Source: an uncultured Duncaniella sp. (GTDB lineage Bacteria; Bacteroidota; Bacteroidia; Bacteroidales; Muribaculaceae). Taken from it: a stretch of 64,000 bases of DNA. The notes beneath the pieces are model-generated. The model did no database searches. It was not told where the DNA came from and saw only the letters and a list, made by a program, of their open reading frames with translations. Both the position numbers and the translations under genes were made by a program. Location of the stretch: contig CAJTMH010000002.1 in NCBI GenBank assembly GCA_910577255.1, positions 558,001 through 622,000 on the forward strand. Reading direction: 5' to 3'. Below are positions 26,116 through 35,425 of this stretch, one piece after another. Each line of letters starts with the position of its first letter. Within the stretch, counting starts at the first letter, position 1.

Positions 26116-27918
26116 ATGTCAAACGTTTTAACTAATCTGGCCACCCGGCAGGCCCGCAAATTTGGCACCAAAGCAGCATTGGCGGGACAGGACGAGGCCG
26201 GCAACTGGCACGACATATCATGGAATCAATATGCCGAGGATGTCGACATTGCCGCCCGCGCACTTGAGACTCTCGGCGTGAAGCCGGGCGATAATGTGGC
26301 CACCTTCTCGGCAAATCGCCCCGAGAATCTTGTTACTGATTTCGCCTGCTACCTCAACCGTGCGGTCTCGGTGTCAATTTACGCCACAAGCTCGCTCGAA
26401 CAGGTGATATATATAGCCAACGACACAAAATGCGAACTGATGTTCGTAGGCAACACAACCCAATACCACATAGCCCGCGAGGCGCAGGCTGTATGCCGTT
26501 CGCTCAAGCAAATCATCGTGATCAAGAGTATCACGCTTGACGACGATGACAAAACCTCTATGCTTTGGAGCGACTTCATGCGCCTTGGCTCATCTGCTTC
26601 ACAGAAGTGTGCCGATGAAGTGAGCCGCCGCGCCGCAGAGTCGACTCCCGAGGACATCGCTACCCTGGTCTACACCTCAGGCACCACAGGCGAGCCCAAA
26701 GGTGCCATCCTCACCCATGCCAACTATAACGCGGCTATGGAAAGCCACCATCTGCGCATCACTAATGTCACCCCCGACGATGTTTCAATGGCATTTCTGC
26801 CTCTGAGCCATATTTTCGAGAAAGGGTGGACATATTTCTGCCTCACTGTGGGCATAAAAGTGGCTGTCAACCGCGATCCACGCGAAATACAGACTACCAT
26901 ACACCAGATCAGCCCCACATGCATGTGTGCCGTGCCGCGTTTCTGGGAGAAAGTCTACACCGCCGTGCAGGAGAAGATCCAGGGTATGAGCGCATTCCAG
27001 CGCTTCATGGTACGCCAGGCACTCAAAGTGGGGCGCAGAAGAAACATTAATTACGAACGTCTGGGACTTAAGGCCCCATGGTGGCTCGAGACACGCTATC
27101 AATTCTTTGACAAGAAAATCTATAGCCTGCTGCGCCACGCGATAGGTATTGACAACGGCAAAATGTTCCCAACAGCAGGAGCGCCAGTGTCATCAGCCAT
27201 CGTGGAGTTTTTCCATTCGTGCGGCATCAACATAATGGTGGGATACGGCCTGTCAGAAACCACAGCCACAGTGGCATGCTACCCTTATCCCGGTTACGAG
27301 ATTGGCTCCGTAGGAACTCCGATACCATTTGTCAACGTGAAAATCGGGGCTGAGAACGAGGTGCTTGTGAAGAGTCCGATGGTGATGCGCGGCTACTACA
27401 ACAAGCCGGAAGCCACCGAAGCCGCTTTCACCGAAGATGGATGGTTCCGCACAGGCGATGCAGGTTATCTCGACTCGAAAGGCAATCTCTTTCTCACCGA
27501 CCGCCTCAAGGATCTGTTCAAGACTTCTAACGGCAAATACATCGCACCCCAGGCCATCGAGACACGCCTCGGCGAGGACAAGTATATCGAGCAGGTGGCA
27601 GTGATAGGCGACCAGCGCAAATATGTCACAGCCCTTATCGTACCTGCATTTGAAGCCCTGAAGGATTTCGCGGCCAAAAACCGTATCTCCTACCGCTCAA
27701 TCGAGGAGCTCCTTCACGACAACCGTGTGGTGAAGATGCTGGAGGAACGCATCGAGAAGCTCCAACGCGGCCTGGCATCATTCGAAAAAATAAAAAAATT
27801 CACTCTGCTCGCCCATGAATTCACCATGGAGAGCGGCGAACTCACCAACACACTGAAAATACGTCGTCCTGTCATCAACCGCAACTATGCCAAGGAGATC
27901 GACGCGATGTATGTGTGA
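26116..27918 (+). CDS. Long-chain acyl-CoA synthetase (AMP-forming)
   Basis: 600 residues. Activates fatty acids with ATP and CoA. The P-loop-like motif LVYTSGTTGEPKGA lies near residue 180, and TAGAPVSSAIVEFF is near 355. GYGLSETTATVACYP near 375 is the A5 motif, and DGWFRTGDAGYLDSKGNLFLTDRLKDLFKTSNGKYIAP at 445-480 covers motifs A7-A8. The C-terminal subdomain carries the late catalytic Lys region TLKIRRP near residue 587. Membrane association is likely, as in the FadD/FAA type. The start at 26116 fits the promoter. asd follows 49 bp downstream and may be cotranscribed. Confidence 0.92.
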   Translation: MSNVLTNLATRQARKFGTKAALAGQDEAGNWHDISWNQYAEDVDIAARALETLGVKPGDNVATFSANRPENLVTDFACYLNRAVSVSIYATSSLEQVIYIANDTKCELMFVGNTTQYHIAREAQAVCRSLKQIIVIKSITLDDDDKTSMLWSDFMRLGSSASQKCADEVSRRAAESTPEDIATLVYTSGTTGEPKGAILTHANYNAAMESHHLRITNVTPDDVSMAFLPLSHIFEKGWTYFCLTVGIKVAVNRDPREIQTTIHQISPTCMCAVPRFWEKVYTAVQEKIQGMSAFQRFMVRQALKVGRRRNINYERLGLKAPWWLETRYQFFDKKIYSLLRHAIGIDNGKMFPTAGAPVSSAIVEFFHSCGINIMVGYGLSETTATVACYPYPGYEIGSVGTPIPFVNVKIGAENEVLVKSPMVMRGYYNKPEATEAAFTEDGWFRTGDAGYLDSKGNLFLTDRLKDLFKTSNGKYIAPQAIETRLGEDKYIEQVAVIGDQRKYVTALIVPAFEALKDFAAKNRISYRSIEELLHDNRVVKMLEERIEKLQRGLASFEKIKKFTLLAHEFTMESGELTNTLKIRRPVINRNYAKEIDAMYV

Positions 27919-27967
27919 ACAGAACAGTAAGTAAACCGTGTAACTCAAACAAGTATAATTTAAGCAA

Positions 27968-28978
27968 ATGAAAGTAGCAATCGTAGGCGTAAGTGGCGCC
28001 GTCGGACAAGAATTTCTCCGAGTACTTGACGAACAGAATTTCCCTATTGATGAACTTGTGCTTTTCGGTTCAAGCCGCAGCGCAGGCAAAGTCTACACAT
28101 TCCGTGGCAAAGACTATGAAGTAAAGGAACTCCGCGATAACGATGACTTCAAGGGTGTTGACTTTGCTTTCGTGTCGGCCGGAGCAGGAGTGTCGCGCCA
28201 GTATGCCGATACTATCACCCGCCACGGAGCCATCATGATCGACAACTCAAGCGCATTCCGTATGGATGCCGATGTGCCCCTCGTGGTGCCCGAAGTAAAC
28301 GGCGAAGACGCTTTTGATGCTCCCCGCGGCATCATAGCTAACCCCAACTGCACCACCATCATCATGGTTGTGGCCCTCAAACCGCTGAACGACATCTCTC
28401 CCATCAAGCGTGTGCACGTTGCCACTTATCAGGCAGCAAGCGGTGCGGGAGCAGTGGCCATGGAAGAGCTCGTGAAGCAGTATGCCGAAATAGCCGAAGG
28501 CAAGGAACCGACCGTTGAAAAATTCGCCTACCAGCTGGCTTACAATCTCATCCCCCACATCGATGTATTCACCGACAACGACTACACCAAGGAGGAGATG
28601 AAAATGTATCATGAGACAAAGAAAATCATGCACGCTCCCTATATGGATGTCAGCGCCAGCTGTATCCGCGTGCCTGTCCTCCGCGCACATAGCGAAGCTG
28701 TGTGGATCGAAACTGAACGTCCCATCTCTGTCGAGGAGGCCCGCAAGGCTTTCGAAAACGCCGAAGGTCTCGTGGTGGTAGACGAACCTGCCTCAAAGAA
28801 ATATCCCATGCCTCTCGACGCAGCAGGAACCGACCCAGTTTACGCAGGACGTCTGCGCAAGGATCTCACCAACCACAACGGCCTTACATTCTGGCTTGTA
28901 GGTGATCAAATTAAGAAGGGTGCCGCTCTCAATGCCGTGCAGATAGCTCAGTATATGCTGGCTCATCCGAGAAACTAA
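27968..28978 (+). CDS. asd: Aspartate-semialdehyde dehydrogenase
   Basis: 336 residues. Reduces aspartyl phosphate to the semialdehyde for lysine, diaminopimelate, threonine and methionine synthesis. The N-terminal NADP site is VAIVGVSGAVGQEFL (residues 3-17). The catalytic Cys is in IIANPNCTTIIMVVAL near residue 128, TYQAASGAGAVAM is near 160, and the catalytic His region is SCIRVPVLRAHSEAVWIE near 240. An efficient-looking terminator follows at 29006. It is a normal housekeeping gene with no oddities. Confidence 0.95.
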   Translation: MKVAIVGVSGAVGQEFLRVLDEQNFPIDELVLFGSSRSAGKVYTFRGKDYEVKELRDNDDFKGVDFAFVSAGAGVSRQYADTITRHGAIMIDNSSAFRMDADVPLVVPEVNGEDAFDAPRGIIANPNCTTIIMVVALKPLNDISPIKRVHVATYQAASGAGAVAMEELVKQYAEIAEGKEPTVEKFAYQLAYNLIPHIDVFTDNDYTKEEMKMYHETKKIMHAPYMDVSASCIRVPVLRAHSEAVWIETERPISVEEARKAFENAEGLVVVDEPASKKYPMPLDAAGTDPVYAGRLRKDLTNHNGLTFWLVGDQIKKGAALNAVQIAQYMLAHPRN

Positions 28979-29005
28979 GCGAGTATCATCTCCCGACAAC
29001 ACACG

Positions 29006-29046
29006 CACCCCTGAAGCCGACACAGTCAACTTCAGGGGTGTGGTGT
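29006..29046. terminator. Terminator between asd and the DUF3857 gene
   Basis: CACCCCTGAAG (29006-29016) with its perfect complement at 29030-29040 and a 13-nt loop. It lies between convergent genes and probably serves asd. Confidence 0.7.
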
Positions 29047-29076
29047 ATTTTCACAGTAGCGTAAATACAGTAAGGA

Positions 29077-31266
29077 CTATTTTTTCTCGATCAGAAGTGT
29101 GGAACTCTGCCATGTCATAGCCGCATCGAGCACCTTGACCAGTTCCGGCCACAAAGCCGCCGGCAGACGTGGCGAATTATAACGTTTGGTCACCTCCAGA
29201 CTCACTGTCGCGGCATCAGGAGCAGATGCTGTCACTATGAATGCGCCGGCCTCGTTTTCAACCGATGTCTCAAGGGCATGCAGTGAGCGTTGGTTGACAG
29301 CATATCCTTCAGGGACGGCAAAATTTATTTTGGTAACATATTCACGCGGAGTGCGGAGATATACATCATCGGTGCGCTCACGGTCAGAAGGCAGCAACTC
29401 CACCTGACCACTTAGGAGCTTACCGGCCGACAGGATGATATTTTTCCCGGCTCTTTTGACAAGATTATCCATCGTGTAGGCCACCTCGTAGGTATATTCG
29501 GGTGCCGCCGGATCAATTCCGATACTTGTCACACGGCCTGAAATGAACTCCAAGGGGGCATATCCATGATAGGATGCTATCTCATCCTTGAAATCATCCT
29601 TCTGCTGCAGGCGGCCGTCGGCATACCGCTCTTCGCGATCGGCGGCTTCCTTCTTACCCTCTTTCGGCTCAATGCTGAATCCATTGCGGTTCAGATAGGC
29701 TTTATAGCCCTCATTGATATCCTCCTCACTCATCAGCCCCTGTGCATTGAGCTTAGTGGCACCGAGATATGATTCCCTGCGGTCAATCCTCACCGCCGAG
29801 CCGTCGACCGAGGCAGAAAGAGAGGTGACATTACGGTTGTCGGCCGGAGTGCTCATAGGAATGGTAATGTAGACCGAATCAGCCGCCTTGTCCTTCTTGC
29901 GCTCCTTATCGCTGCGTTTCAGCTGGGCCTTGCGCCCTTGATAGCCCGGATGTATCTCCGTAGGAGCAAGTATGGCACGTGGCGCGAAATAATAGCGTGG
30001 ATTCTCTTTCCCAACTTGGGTGAACCAGTATGCATCCGCGTAGTTTATGAGCTGGTCAAGTGGCTCCATGTTGTCAAATGTAGATAGGCCGAGTTCATGG
30101 TCCTTCAGCTTGCGGTTGTTCTGGTAAAGCTGAAATTGCGCCGAAAAATCCTCGGGATTCAGCCCTTTGTTACCTGACACATAGATGTAGCAAAGCAGAT
30201 TATAAAGCCAGTCGGCCACATCTACCTCAGTCATCACTCCTGACTTGATGTTTTCCTTGATTTGCTTTGCTATCTTGCCTCCGTTCTTTATTGATGACTT
30301 TATCAGGTTGTCGCCACATAGTTGATTGCTCCAATACCATCCCCAACGGTCCTCTTTTATGGTCCTGACATCCGGATTGGCCTGTAGACCATCCTTACGG
30401 GCACTCGGCGGGGTGTATTCGTCGCTCCTTCGGTTGAAGATGTGCATCTTCACCATGGGTGACTGCTGCGAGGCATTGTACCACAGGCGGGGCTCCTTGG
30501 AGGTGATATCGGTCACCTCCATATCAAGCACATAGTTTTTGTCGTCGTCACGAGTCACCTTGAAGTCTGGAGCGCCGTTAAGAGTACGGTACTGAGTGGT
30601 GAGATTGTCATCAACCACGGCATGCAGCTGATAGTTGATGATTGGCACTTCGTCTTTCAGAAAAAACTCCAGCGGATCAAGATGGACATTCTGCAAACGT
30701 GATTCGGTGTAGAAGAACACATCAACATCATCGCCGATTTCAAGGCCGGGCACCGCAAGTTTACGGCTCTTTTTTTCACCCTTTTTACCCTCTTCCACCT
30801 CTATAAAGTCCGACGTGTCGATATCCACTATACGTCCGTCGGGCTTGACCAGGCGCACACCCATCACGTGGCGGTGTTTTTCATGAGCATTCCAATACTT
30901 TTTCTTCTTGTCAGTGTCGAAATCAAACTCCGAATACTTCTCAAGAGCAGCCTTGTCATTTATGTGTATGAGCATGCGCGTAAGCTGCCCACCCTCAACA
31001 CGCGCTTTACGCGTGAACCTCAGTGTGCCGGCCATACGTCCGAACCCGGTCTTTTTCTTCGCATCAAGCTCCTGGTAAAGAGCTTTGATGACCGCCGATT
31101 CATTTTTATAGGTATCCGGCACCTCCTTGAGGGCAAAAGCCGGAATATCCATGGAGTAGACATCGGCCCTGACGGTGTCGGCAAATTGACGATACTTGGC
31201 CAAGTCATCGGCCCAAACTGTCAGCACAGCCAGCAACATGACTGTCAGAAAAATCGCTTTTTTCAT
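29077..31266 (-). CDS. Secreted DUF3857 protein without a visible transglutaminase triad
   Basis: 729 residues from ATG 31266, giving the signal peptide MKKAIFLTVMLLAVLTVWA. Residues about 50-260 match the DUF3857 beta-sandwich found before transglutaminase-like domains (VMGVRLVKPDGRIVDID, AVPGLEIGDDVDVFFY). The region where a transglutaminase core would lie (about 320-480) lacks the usual GDCK Cys motif, so it is probably catalytically dead or a different fold. A beta-rich C-terminus from about residue 560 resembles the DUF2569-like tail seen in these proteins. It lies 40 bp after its paralogue on the same strand and is probably cotranscribed. Its role is unknown; export to the periplasm is likely. 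Confidence 0.8.
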   Translation of the reverse strand: MKKAIFLTVMLLAVLTVWADDLAKYRQFADTVRADVYSMDIPAFALKEVPDTYKNESAVIKALYQELDAKKKTGFGRMAGTLRFTRKARVEGGQLTRMLIHINDKAALEKYSEFDFDTDKKKKYWNAHEKHRHVMGVRLVKPDGRIVDIDTSDFIEVEEGKKGEKKSRKLAVPGLEIGDDVDVFFYTESRLQNVHLDPLEFFLKDEVPIINYQLHAVVDDNLTTQYRTLNGAPDFKVTRDDDKNYVLDMEVTDITSKEPRLWYNASQQSPMVKMHIFNRRSDEYTPPSARKDGLQANPDVRTIKEDRWGWYWSNQLCGDNLIKSSIKNGGKIAKQIKENIKSGVMTEVDVADWLYNLLCYIYVSGNKGLNPEDFSAQFQLYQNNRKLKDHELGLSTFDNMEPLDQLINYADAYWFTQVGKENPRYYFAPRAILAPTEIHPGYQGRKAQLKRSDKERKKDKAADSVYITIPMSTPADNRNVTSLSASVDGSAVRIDRRESYLGATKLNAQGLMSEEDINEGYKAYLNRNGFSIEPKEGKKEAADREERYADGRLQQKDDFKDEIASYHGYAPLEFISGRVTSIGIDPAAPEYTYEVAYTMDNLVKRAGKNIILSAGKLLSGQVELLPSDRERTDDVYLRTPREYVTKINFAVPEGYAVNQRSLHALETSVENEAGAFIVTASAPDAATVSLEVTKRYNSPRLPAALWPELVKVLDAAMTWQSSTLLIEKK

Positions 31267-31306
31267 CGTGAAGTAGTTTTTATGTGGAAAGGTCCTATAT
31301 GTTAAA

Positions 31307-33115
31307 TCAAGGGAGGTGGATTTCAATCTGCCTGTTACAAGCTTCGTTCCAGGCAGCCAAAGCCTTGTTCCAATCTGCTATCTCCCCAAGTGGAAGATGC
31401 GTTGATGCGATCTCGGCTCTCTTTGTCATGCTCACCGTGTCACCCTGCCGGGAGAACCGGCATGTGAACACTCCCTGCGGAGTGCTGACGCTGAAATCGT
31501 CGGGGAGCTCAACGCGGCATCCACCGGGGAGGAGCACCACACAGCTGCGCTCGGTCACACCCTCGACCGGAAGCTTATAGTCGCTGCGTCGGTCAGCCAT
31601 ATCGATGCGCGTCGCGAAAGGGTGTGCACCTGTGTTGAGGTCAAGATAGAGCGCGTCGCCACCATCCACTACTGCGGCACGGTTGAGAATCGGAGCTTCA
31701 ATTGTCACCTGCCCGGGGATTGATGTATCATAGACAAGGCTGTCGACCTGTACCGCTGCATTATGCGTAGGCAGGAGTGATTTAGCCAACAGTTCATTAA
31801 GGTGTTGACCCGGGACATCGGAATAACGGTTTGCAAAGCGTTCGGCCATATCCTCGGTGCACACCCTCTCGGCCACACCGGCCAATCCGTCGGCGGTGAG
31901 CACATAACTGTAGTGCATACGGTCGGCGGACTCCAGGGGTGAAACCACTGGAATCTGCACCATTTCATATCCTCCGGGCTTAAAGAGCATAGCATCCTTG
32001 CCGCGTATCCACCAAGGTATATGTCCGGCGGATATCTGCTCCTGAGTAGGGTCGAGATAACGAGTCTCACCACCATGCCCCACGATGCAAATCATGTGGT
32101 TAGTCGCCGCAAGTGACGGATATGCACTTATGCCAAACGGAATGTCGCGTGTGCCAACGGCTGCTATGCAAGCCTCAACACCGGCACGGTTGAGAAGCGT
32201 GGCGAGAAGCAAGGCCATCCCTTTGCAGTCGCCGTAACGCTTGCGAATCACTTCCGCAGGGGTGTCGGGACGATAGGCCGACTCACCCGCTTCGAAAGCC
32301 ACATAACGCACTGACTGCTGCACATATCGGTAAATCCTCTCTATCTTCTTGGCTTCATCCGTCTCTCCGTCCAGGATACCGACCAGCAACTCTGCCACTC
32401 CGGGAATCACGGTGTCAACATCAAGCATAGGCCGATGATAACGGTAAAGCGAATCAGTGTCAGGGAAATATCCTTGCACCAGAATCTGCGGCAGCGCCGA
32501 AAGGGCCGACGGTCTATTGACGTCATCGGGAATCTCAGGAAGTGAGGTTATGGTGTAGGTAATTACCCTGGAGCCATCTGCTCCCGTCCGCTCGTCACGC
32601 ACCACACCCTCGGCAGGAAAATTCCTGTCGATGAGCCGGATATCAGGGAAGGAGGAGGGTATATGGAACACCACCTTCTTCTCTCTCACCGGATAATCAT
32701 CCTGCAGATACACACCTGTGAAATGGGCCGCGTCAGAGAATGTGCGCTTGAAATTCACCTTGGCCTTCTTGTCCTTGGCCTCCAGACGAAGATTGAAGAA
32801 ACAGACCTTGCTGTCGTCATGAAACACAGTCGGCGAATTCACATTGCGATACTGGGGCTTACCTCCCGAAGCCTTGTCGAGGAGCACCACGTTGTTATGA
32901 AACACATGAGGCTGGATATCCTCGGCGCGACGTGTGGCCAGATACTCGGTAGTTATGGAATTCTTCACCTCGGGGCCACTCTTGGTATCGGCAAACCGAT
33001 ACTCCTCCACCGCTGACAAAATCACCACATTATCCTTCGGCGCCTCCGCACGGGCCATAAGGACACTCATGTCCATAGAGGCCGCAACCAAAATCAGGGG
33101 AAAAATACGAATCAT
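31307..33115 (-). CDS. Secreted DUF3857 / transglutaminase-like protein
   Basis: 602 residues from ATG 33115, with signal peptide MIRIFPLILVAASMDMSVLMARA. The DUF3857 domain covers about 40-270. The transglutaminase-like core (about 280-400) has all three catalytic motifs: KRYGDCKGMALLLATLL with the Cys, SLAATNHMICIV with the His, and TRYLDPTQEQ with the Asp. Such proteins may cleave or crosslink peptides in the periplasm, but a substrate is not known. A TATCTTTG -7 box on the minus strand (33162-33155) drives it and the DUF3857 paralogue that follows 40 bp later. Confidence 0.85.
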   Translation of the reverse strand: MIRIFPLILVAASMDMSVLMARAEAPKDNVVILSAVEEYRFADTKSGPEVKNSITTEYLATRRAEDIQPHVFHNNVVLLDKASGGKPQYRNVNSPTVFHDDSKVCFFNLRLEAKDKKAKVNFKRTFSDAAHFTGVYLQDDYPVREKKVVFHIPSSFPDIRLIDRNFPAEGVVRDERTGADGSRVITYTITSLPEIPDDVNRPSALSALPQILVQGYFPDTDSLYRYHRPMLDVDTVIPGVAELLVGILDGETDEAKKIERIYRYVQQSVRYVAFEAGESAYRPDTPAEVIRKRYGDCKGMALLLATLLNRAGVEACIAAVGTRDIPFGISAYPSLAATNHMICIVGHGGETRYLDPTQEQISAGHIPWWIRGKDAMLFKPGGYEMVQIPVVSPLESADRMHYSYVLTADGLAGVAERVCTEDMAERFANRYSDVPGQHLNELLAKSLLPTHNAAVQVDSLVYDTSIPGQVTIEAPILNRAAVVDGGDALYLDLNTGAHPFATRIDMADRRSDYKLPVEGVTERSCVVLLPGGCRVELPDDFSVSTPQGVFTCRFSRQGDTVSMTKRAEIASTHLPLGEIADWNKALAAWNEACNRQIEIHLP

Positions 33116-33154
33116 AGCAAAATCAATCTGAGAGAGTACATAAAAGAGGTATGG

Positions 33155-33162
33155 CAAAGATA
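33155..33162 (-). promoter_or_regulatory. -7 box of the DUF3857 pair
   Basis: TATCTTTG read on the minus strand, 40 bp upstream of the ATG at 33115. No -33 box at the usual spacing is convincing. Confidence 0.5.
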
Positions 33163-33179
33163 TATCACACAAAAAAGAA

Positions 33180-33203
33180 AAAGCGTGACAAAAATCACGC
33201 TTT
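33180..33203 (-). terminator. Terminator of the Crp/Fnr gene
   Basis: On the minus strand AAAGCGTGA (33203-33195) and its complement (33188-33180) form a 9-bp stem, and TTTCTTTTTT follows. It lies 35 bp after the stop. Confidence 0.85.
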
Positions 33204-33237
33204 CAAATTATAACGGCAAAAAACACCTCTTTTTTTA

Positions 33238-33807
33238 CTATTTTTCCTTCATCCGAGTTCTCATCCGGGCGAATGTCTCGCGTGTGATGCCGAGATAAGC
33301 GGCTATGGCACGCATCGGAATATCAGTGGTTGAAGCAAGCTCCGGATTGCGCTGAAGCAGTTCACGATACCGCTCTTCGGGTGATTGGCAGCGATATGCA
33401 GTGGCCCTCATCAAGAATCCATAGGCAACCGCTTTGGCAAACTCCACATGGAAGCCCGCAGGAAGCTCCTCGTCCATATACCGCACCATATCTTTGATGG
33501 GCAAAACTGACAATTCGGTAGTGCAGAGAGCCGTGACATCAAACGCTGAGCAGCGCGACGGATAGAGCGATACATAGGCCCCTGCAATCTCACCCTTGAA
33601 AGCGAGCGACAGAGTCTGCATGTCACCCTTGCTGTCGGGACAATTAAAGGCCACCGCCCCCGACGTCACCACCCCAATATCATTGGCCGGCTTACCGAAC
33701 TCGCAGAAATTGCTGTTGCGCTTAAGCACAACAGGCTTACCTCGTGATAATATGTAATCACGCAATGGATTTATGTCAAAGATGTCGTAGAGTTTCAGGT
33801 CAGCCAT
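33238..33807 (-). CDS. Crp/Fnr family transcriptional regulator
   Basis: 189 residues. The N-terminal cyclic-nucleotide-binding-like beta-roll (about 20-125) includes LKRNSNFCEFGKPANDIGVVTSGAV. A C-terminal helix-turn-helix carries the motif MRAIAAYLGITRETFARMRTR near residue 165. The residues that bind cAMP in Crp are not evident, and Bacteroidetes members of this family usually sense other signals. The open frame extends upstream to 33873, but the -7 box at 33859-33852 lies inside that extension, so the start is ATG 33807 (MADLKLYDIF). Its target genes are unknown; it is a single-gene unit with its own terminator. Confidence 0.88.
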   Translation of the reverse strand: MADLKLYDIFDINPLRDYILSRGKPVVLKRNSNFCEFGKPANDIGVVTSGAVAFNCPDSKGDMQTLSLAFKGEIAGAYVSLYPSRCSAFDVTALCTTELSVLPIKDMVRYMDEELPAGFHVEFAKAVAYGFLMRATAYRCQSPEERYRELLQRNPELASTTDIPMRAIAAYLGITRETFARMRTRMKEK

Positions 33808-33851
33808 AACAAAGTCGTAAGAGCGTGCCGATAAGTCATGACACGCTCTTA

Positions 33852-33884
33852 CAAAAGTAATAAATATTTTCATTTATAGCCAAA
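33852..33884 (-). promoter_or_regulatory. Promoter of the Crp/Fnr gene
   Basis: On the minus strand TTTG (33884-33881) and TACTTTTG (33859-33852) with a 21-bp spacer. It decides the start codon of the regulator. Confidence 0.7.
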
Positions 33885-33920
33885 CCGGGTGCCGGAAATA
33901 AAATCCGTGGCCGGGCAGCA

Positions 33921-34457
33921 CTATTTACGACGCACAGTCGTCTGATGCTTGCGAAGACGTTTGGCCGTCTGCTTTTCAAGCTCATACATCCTCAGGATCT
34001 GTCGCTGGGACAGAAGCTTGCAATAGGTCGAATAATACTTCTTACGGATGTCGAGCACCCTCTGCTGCTGTTCGAAATCACCGGTAATGATTTTAGAGAT
34101 CTCCGAATCCGACATGAGCGAGGTATTCTTCTTGGCATTCTTGTCCCCCCTGGCAGCCCAAAGCTCCTTCTGGTTGGCAAGGAATGTGCTTATAAACTTA
34201 GCACGTGTCGGCTCATCAAGGCCGAGCTGCTGGGCTATGAGCGTGGCCTGGCGCTCGGCAAGTTGCTCACGCGAAGGCTTTTCCTTAGTCTGGTGTTTAT
34301 CCTTTCCGGCCTTTGTTTTAGTCCGTTGTTTTTTCTTATCTTTGGTCACCGTAGTTGTCGGGGTCTTGGGCTGCGACGTGGTCTGGCCATACAATTCAGC
34401 AGGGGATACCATCACCAGCATACTCAACAGGGTGAATACGGCAAAAAACTTTTTCAT
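33921..34457 (-). CDS. Periplasmic Spy/CpxP-like Lys-rich protein
   Basis: 178 residues; I do not recognise a named gene. Signal peptide MKKFFAVFTLLSMLVMVSPAELYG, then a Thr/Lys-rich disordered stretch (about 25-60, KKKQRTKTKAGKDKHQTKEK). An alpha-helical region (65-170) follows with ERQATLIAQQLGLDEPTRAKFISTF and LSQRQILRMYELEKQ. This helix layout resembles Spy/CpxP/LTXXQ proteins that sense or buffer envelope stress. It is the third gene of a sigma / anti-sigma operon, 25 bp after the anti-sigma candidate, which supports an envelope stress role. Function is inferred from fold look and context only. Confidence 0.75.
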   Translation of the reverse strand: MKKFFAVFTLLSMLVMVSPAELYGQTTSQPKTPTTTVTKDKKKQRTKTKAGKDKHQTKEKPSREQLAERQATLIAQQLGLDEPTRAKFISTFLANQKELWAARGDKNAKKNTSLMSDSEISKIITGDFEQQQRVLDIRKKYYSTYCKLLSQRQILRMYELEKQTAKRLRKHQTTVRRK

Positions 34458-34482
34458 GAGTCAAGAGTAAATGGGATAAATG

Positions 34483-34851
34483 TTAATATTCCGAGCCATA
34501 TAGCTCATCGTCGTCCTGATAGAGGGCGAGCAGATAAGCCTGGTCATCATCATTCAGTGAGTCAAACGACTGCTGCACGTCAAGATAGGTGGTGGGAGTG
34601 TGATAGAGACGCGATTCAACCGCCATTATCAGCACTACGGCAGCTGCAGCCCCTATGAGCACACGTGTGAGCTTAAGCAGCGGATGTACCTTGCTCTTCG
34701 CCTCAGGCATCTCAGGCATCTCAAGCACCGTAGGGCTGGCGAGTTCCTGCTGCATTCGCTTCATCAGGGCCTGGCGGTTCTCCTCGAAGAAGTTGTCAGG
34801 CACACCGTAAGGCATCCGGCGTCCGATAGTGTGTAAGTCAGTCATTTTCAT
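34483..34851 (-). CDS. Putative membrane anti-sigma factor
   Basis: 122 residues, single membrane segment LTRVLIGAAAAVVLIMAV at about residues 62-80. The cytoplasmic N-terminal part (1-60) has GVPDNFFEENRQALMKRMQQEL, a form common in small Bacteroidetes proteins encoded after ECF sigma genes. A short acidic periplasmic tail has DSLNDDDQAYLLALYQDDDELYG. It has no zinc-binding ZAS motif. The start may be ATG 34851 or ATG 34845. It lies 9 bp after the sigma gene, so translation may be coupled. The anti-sigma role is inferred from topology and position. Confidence 0.75.
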   Translation of the reverse strand: MKMTDLHTIGRRMPYGVPDNFFEENRQALMKRMQQELASPTVLEMPEMPEAKSKVHPLLKLTRVLIGAAAAVVLIMAVESRLYHTPTTYLDVQQSFDSLNDDDQAYLLALYQDDDELYGSEY

Positions 34852-34860
34852 AATTGTGAA

Positions 34861-35400
34861 TCAGTCATGAGAGGTTATGAACTGTATGATTTTCTCTTTG
34901 GCGAAATGATAGTTGGCTTTAGCCGCCGACACTGACGAGCCTGTTATCCGTGCTATCTCATCGTATGGAAGATCGTCATAATAACGAAGGTTGAAAGCGA
35001 GCTGCTGCTTGGCCGGGAGGGCCAGAATAGCCTTCTGCAGCTTCACCGCTTCAAGGTCACTGTAATCAACATACACCTCGTCGGGCATAAGCATGGCGCC
35101 TGTGGTCATGCTCTCCATCGACACCTCCTCGCCACGGTTGCGGCTGAGGATGCGCAACGCCTCATTGGAGGCTATACGGTAGACCCACGCATTGAATGTC
35201 GCGGCATCCTGGCAGGATGACAGATGCTTGAAAATGCGGATAAACGTCTCCTGCATGGCATCCTGGGCATCGGCGTGATTCACCACCATACGGCGGATGT
35301 GCCAGTAGACAGGCTCCTGATAACGGTCAACCAGCATGCTGAACCCGCGTTCGGGGTCAGCATGTAACGCAGCGAATATTTCGGTAGGAGCCGTTGACAT
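34861..35400 (-). CDS. ECF RNA polymerase sigma factor
   Basis: 179 residues. Region 2 has LVDRYQEPVYWHIRRMVVNHADAQDAMQETFIRIFKHL (residues about 22-60), the core-binding and -10-recognising helices. Region 4 has LPAKQQLAFNLRYYDDLPYDEIARITGSSVSAAKANYHFAKEKI (about 128-172), which binds the -35 element. No region 1 or 3 is present, as expected of group 4 sigma factors. It is the first gene of an operon with a membrane anti-sigma candidate and a Spy-like protein. A possible self-recognised promoter with AAC and GTC boxes lies just upstream. Confidence 0.93.
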   Translation of the reverse strand: MSTAPTEIFAALHADPERGFSMLVDRYQEPVYWHIRRMVVNHADAQDAMQETFIRIFKHLSSCQDAATFNAWVYRIASNEALRILSRNRGEEVSMESMTTGAMLMPDEVYVDYSDLEAVKLQKAILALPAKQQLAFNLRYYDDLPYDEIARITGSSVSAAKANYHFAKEKIIQFITSHD

Positions 35401-35425
35401 TACGCGGTGTTGTTGATTGTGATAT

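Noticed and set aside
33808..33873. Longer start of the Crp/Fnr gene
   Set aside because: The promoter -7 box is inside the extension, and the family start matches MADLKLYDIF.
33945..34658. 237-codon plus-strand frame opposite the Spy-like and anti-sigma genes
   Set aside because: Low-complexity Leu/Arg translation, no promoter, and both minus-strand genes have coherent signal peptide, membrane and operon logic.
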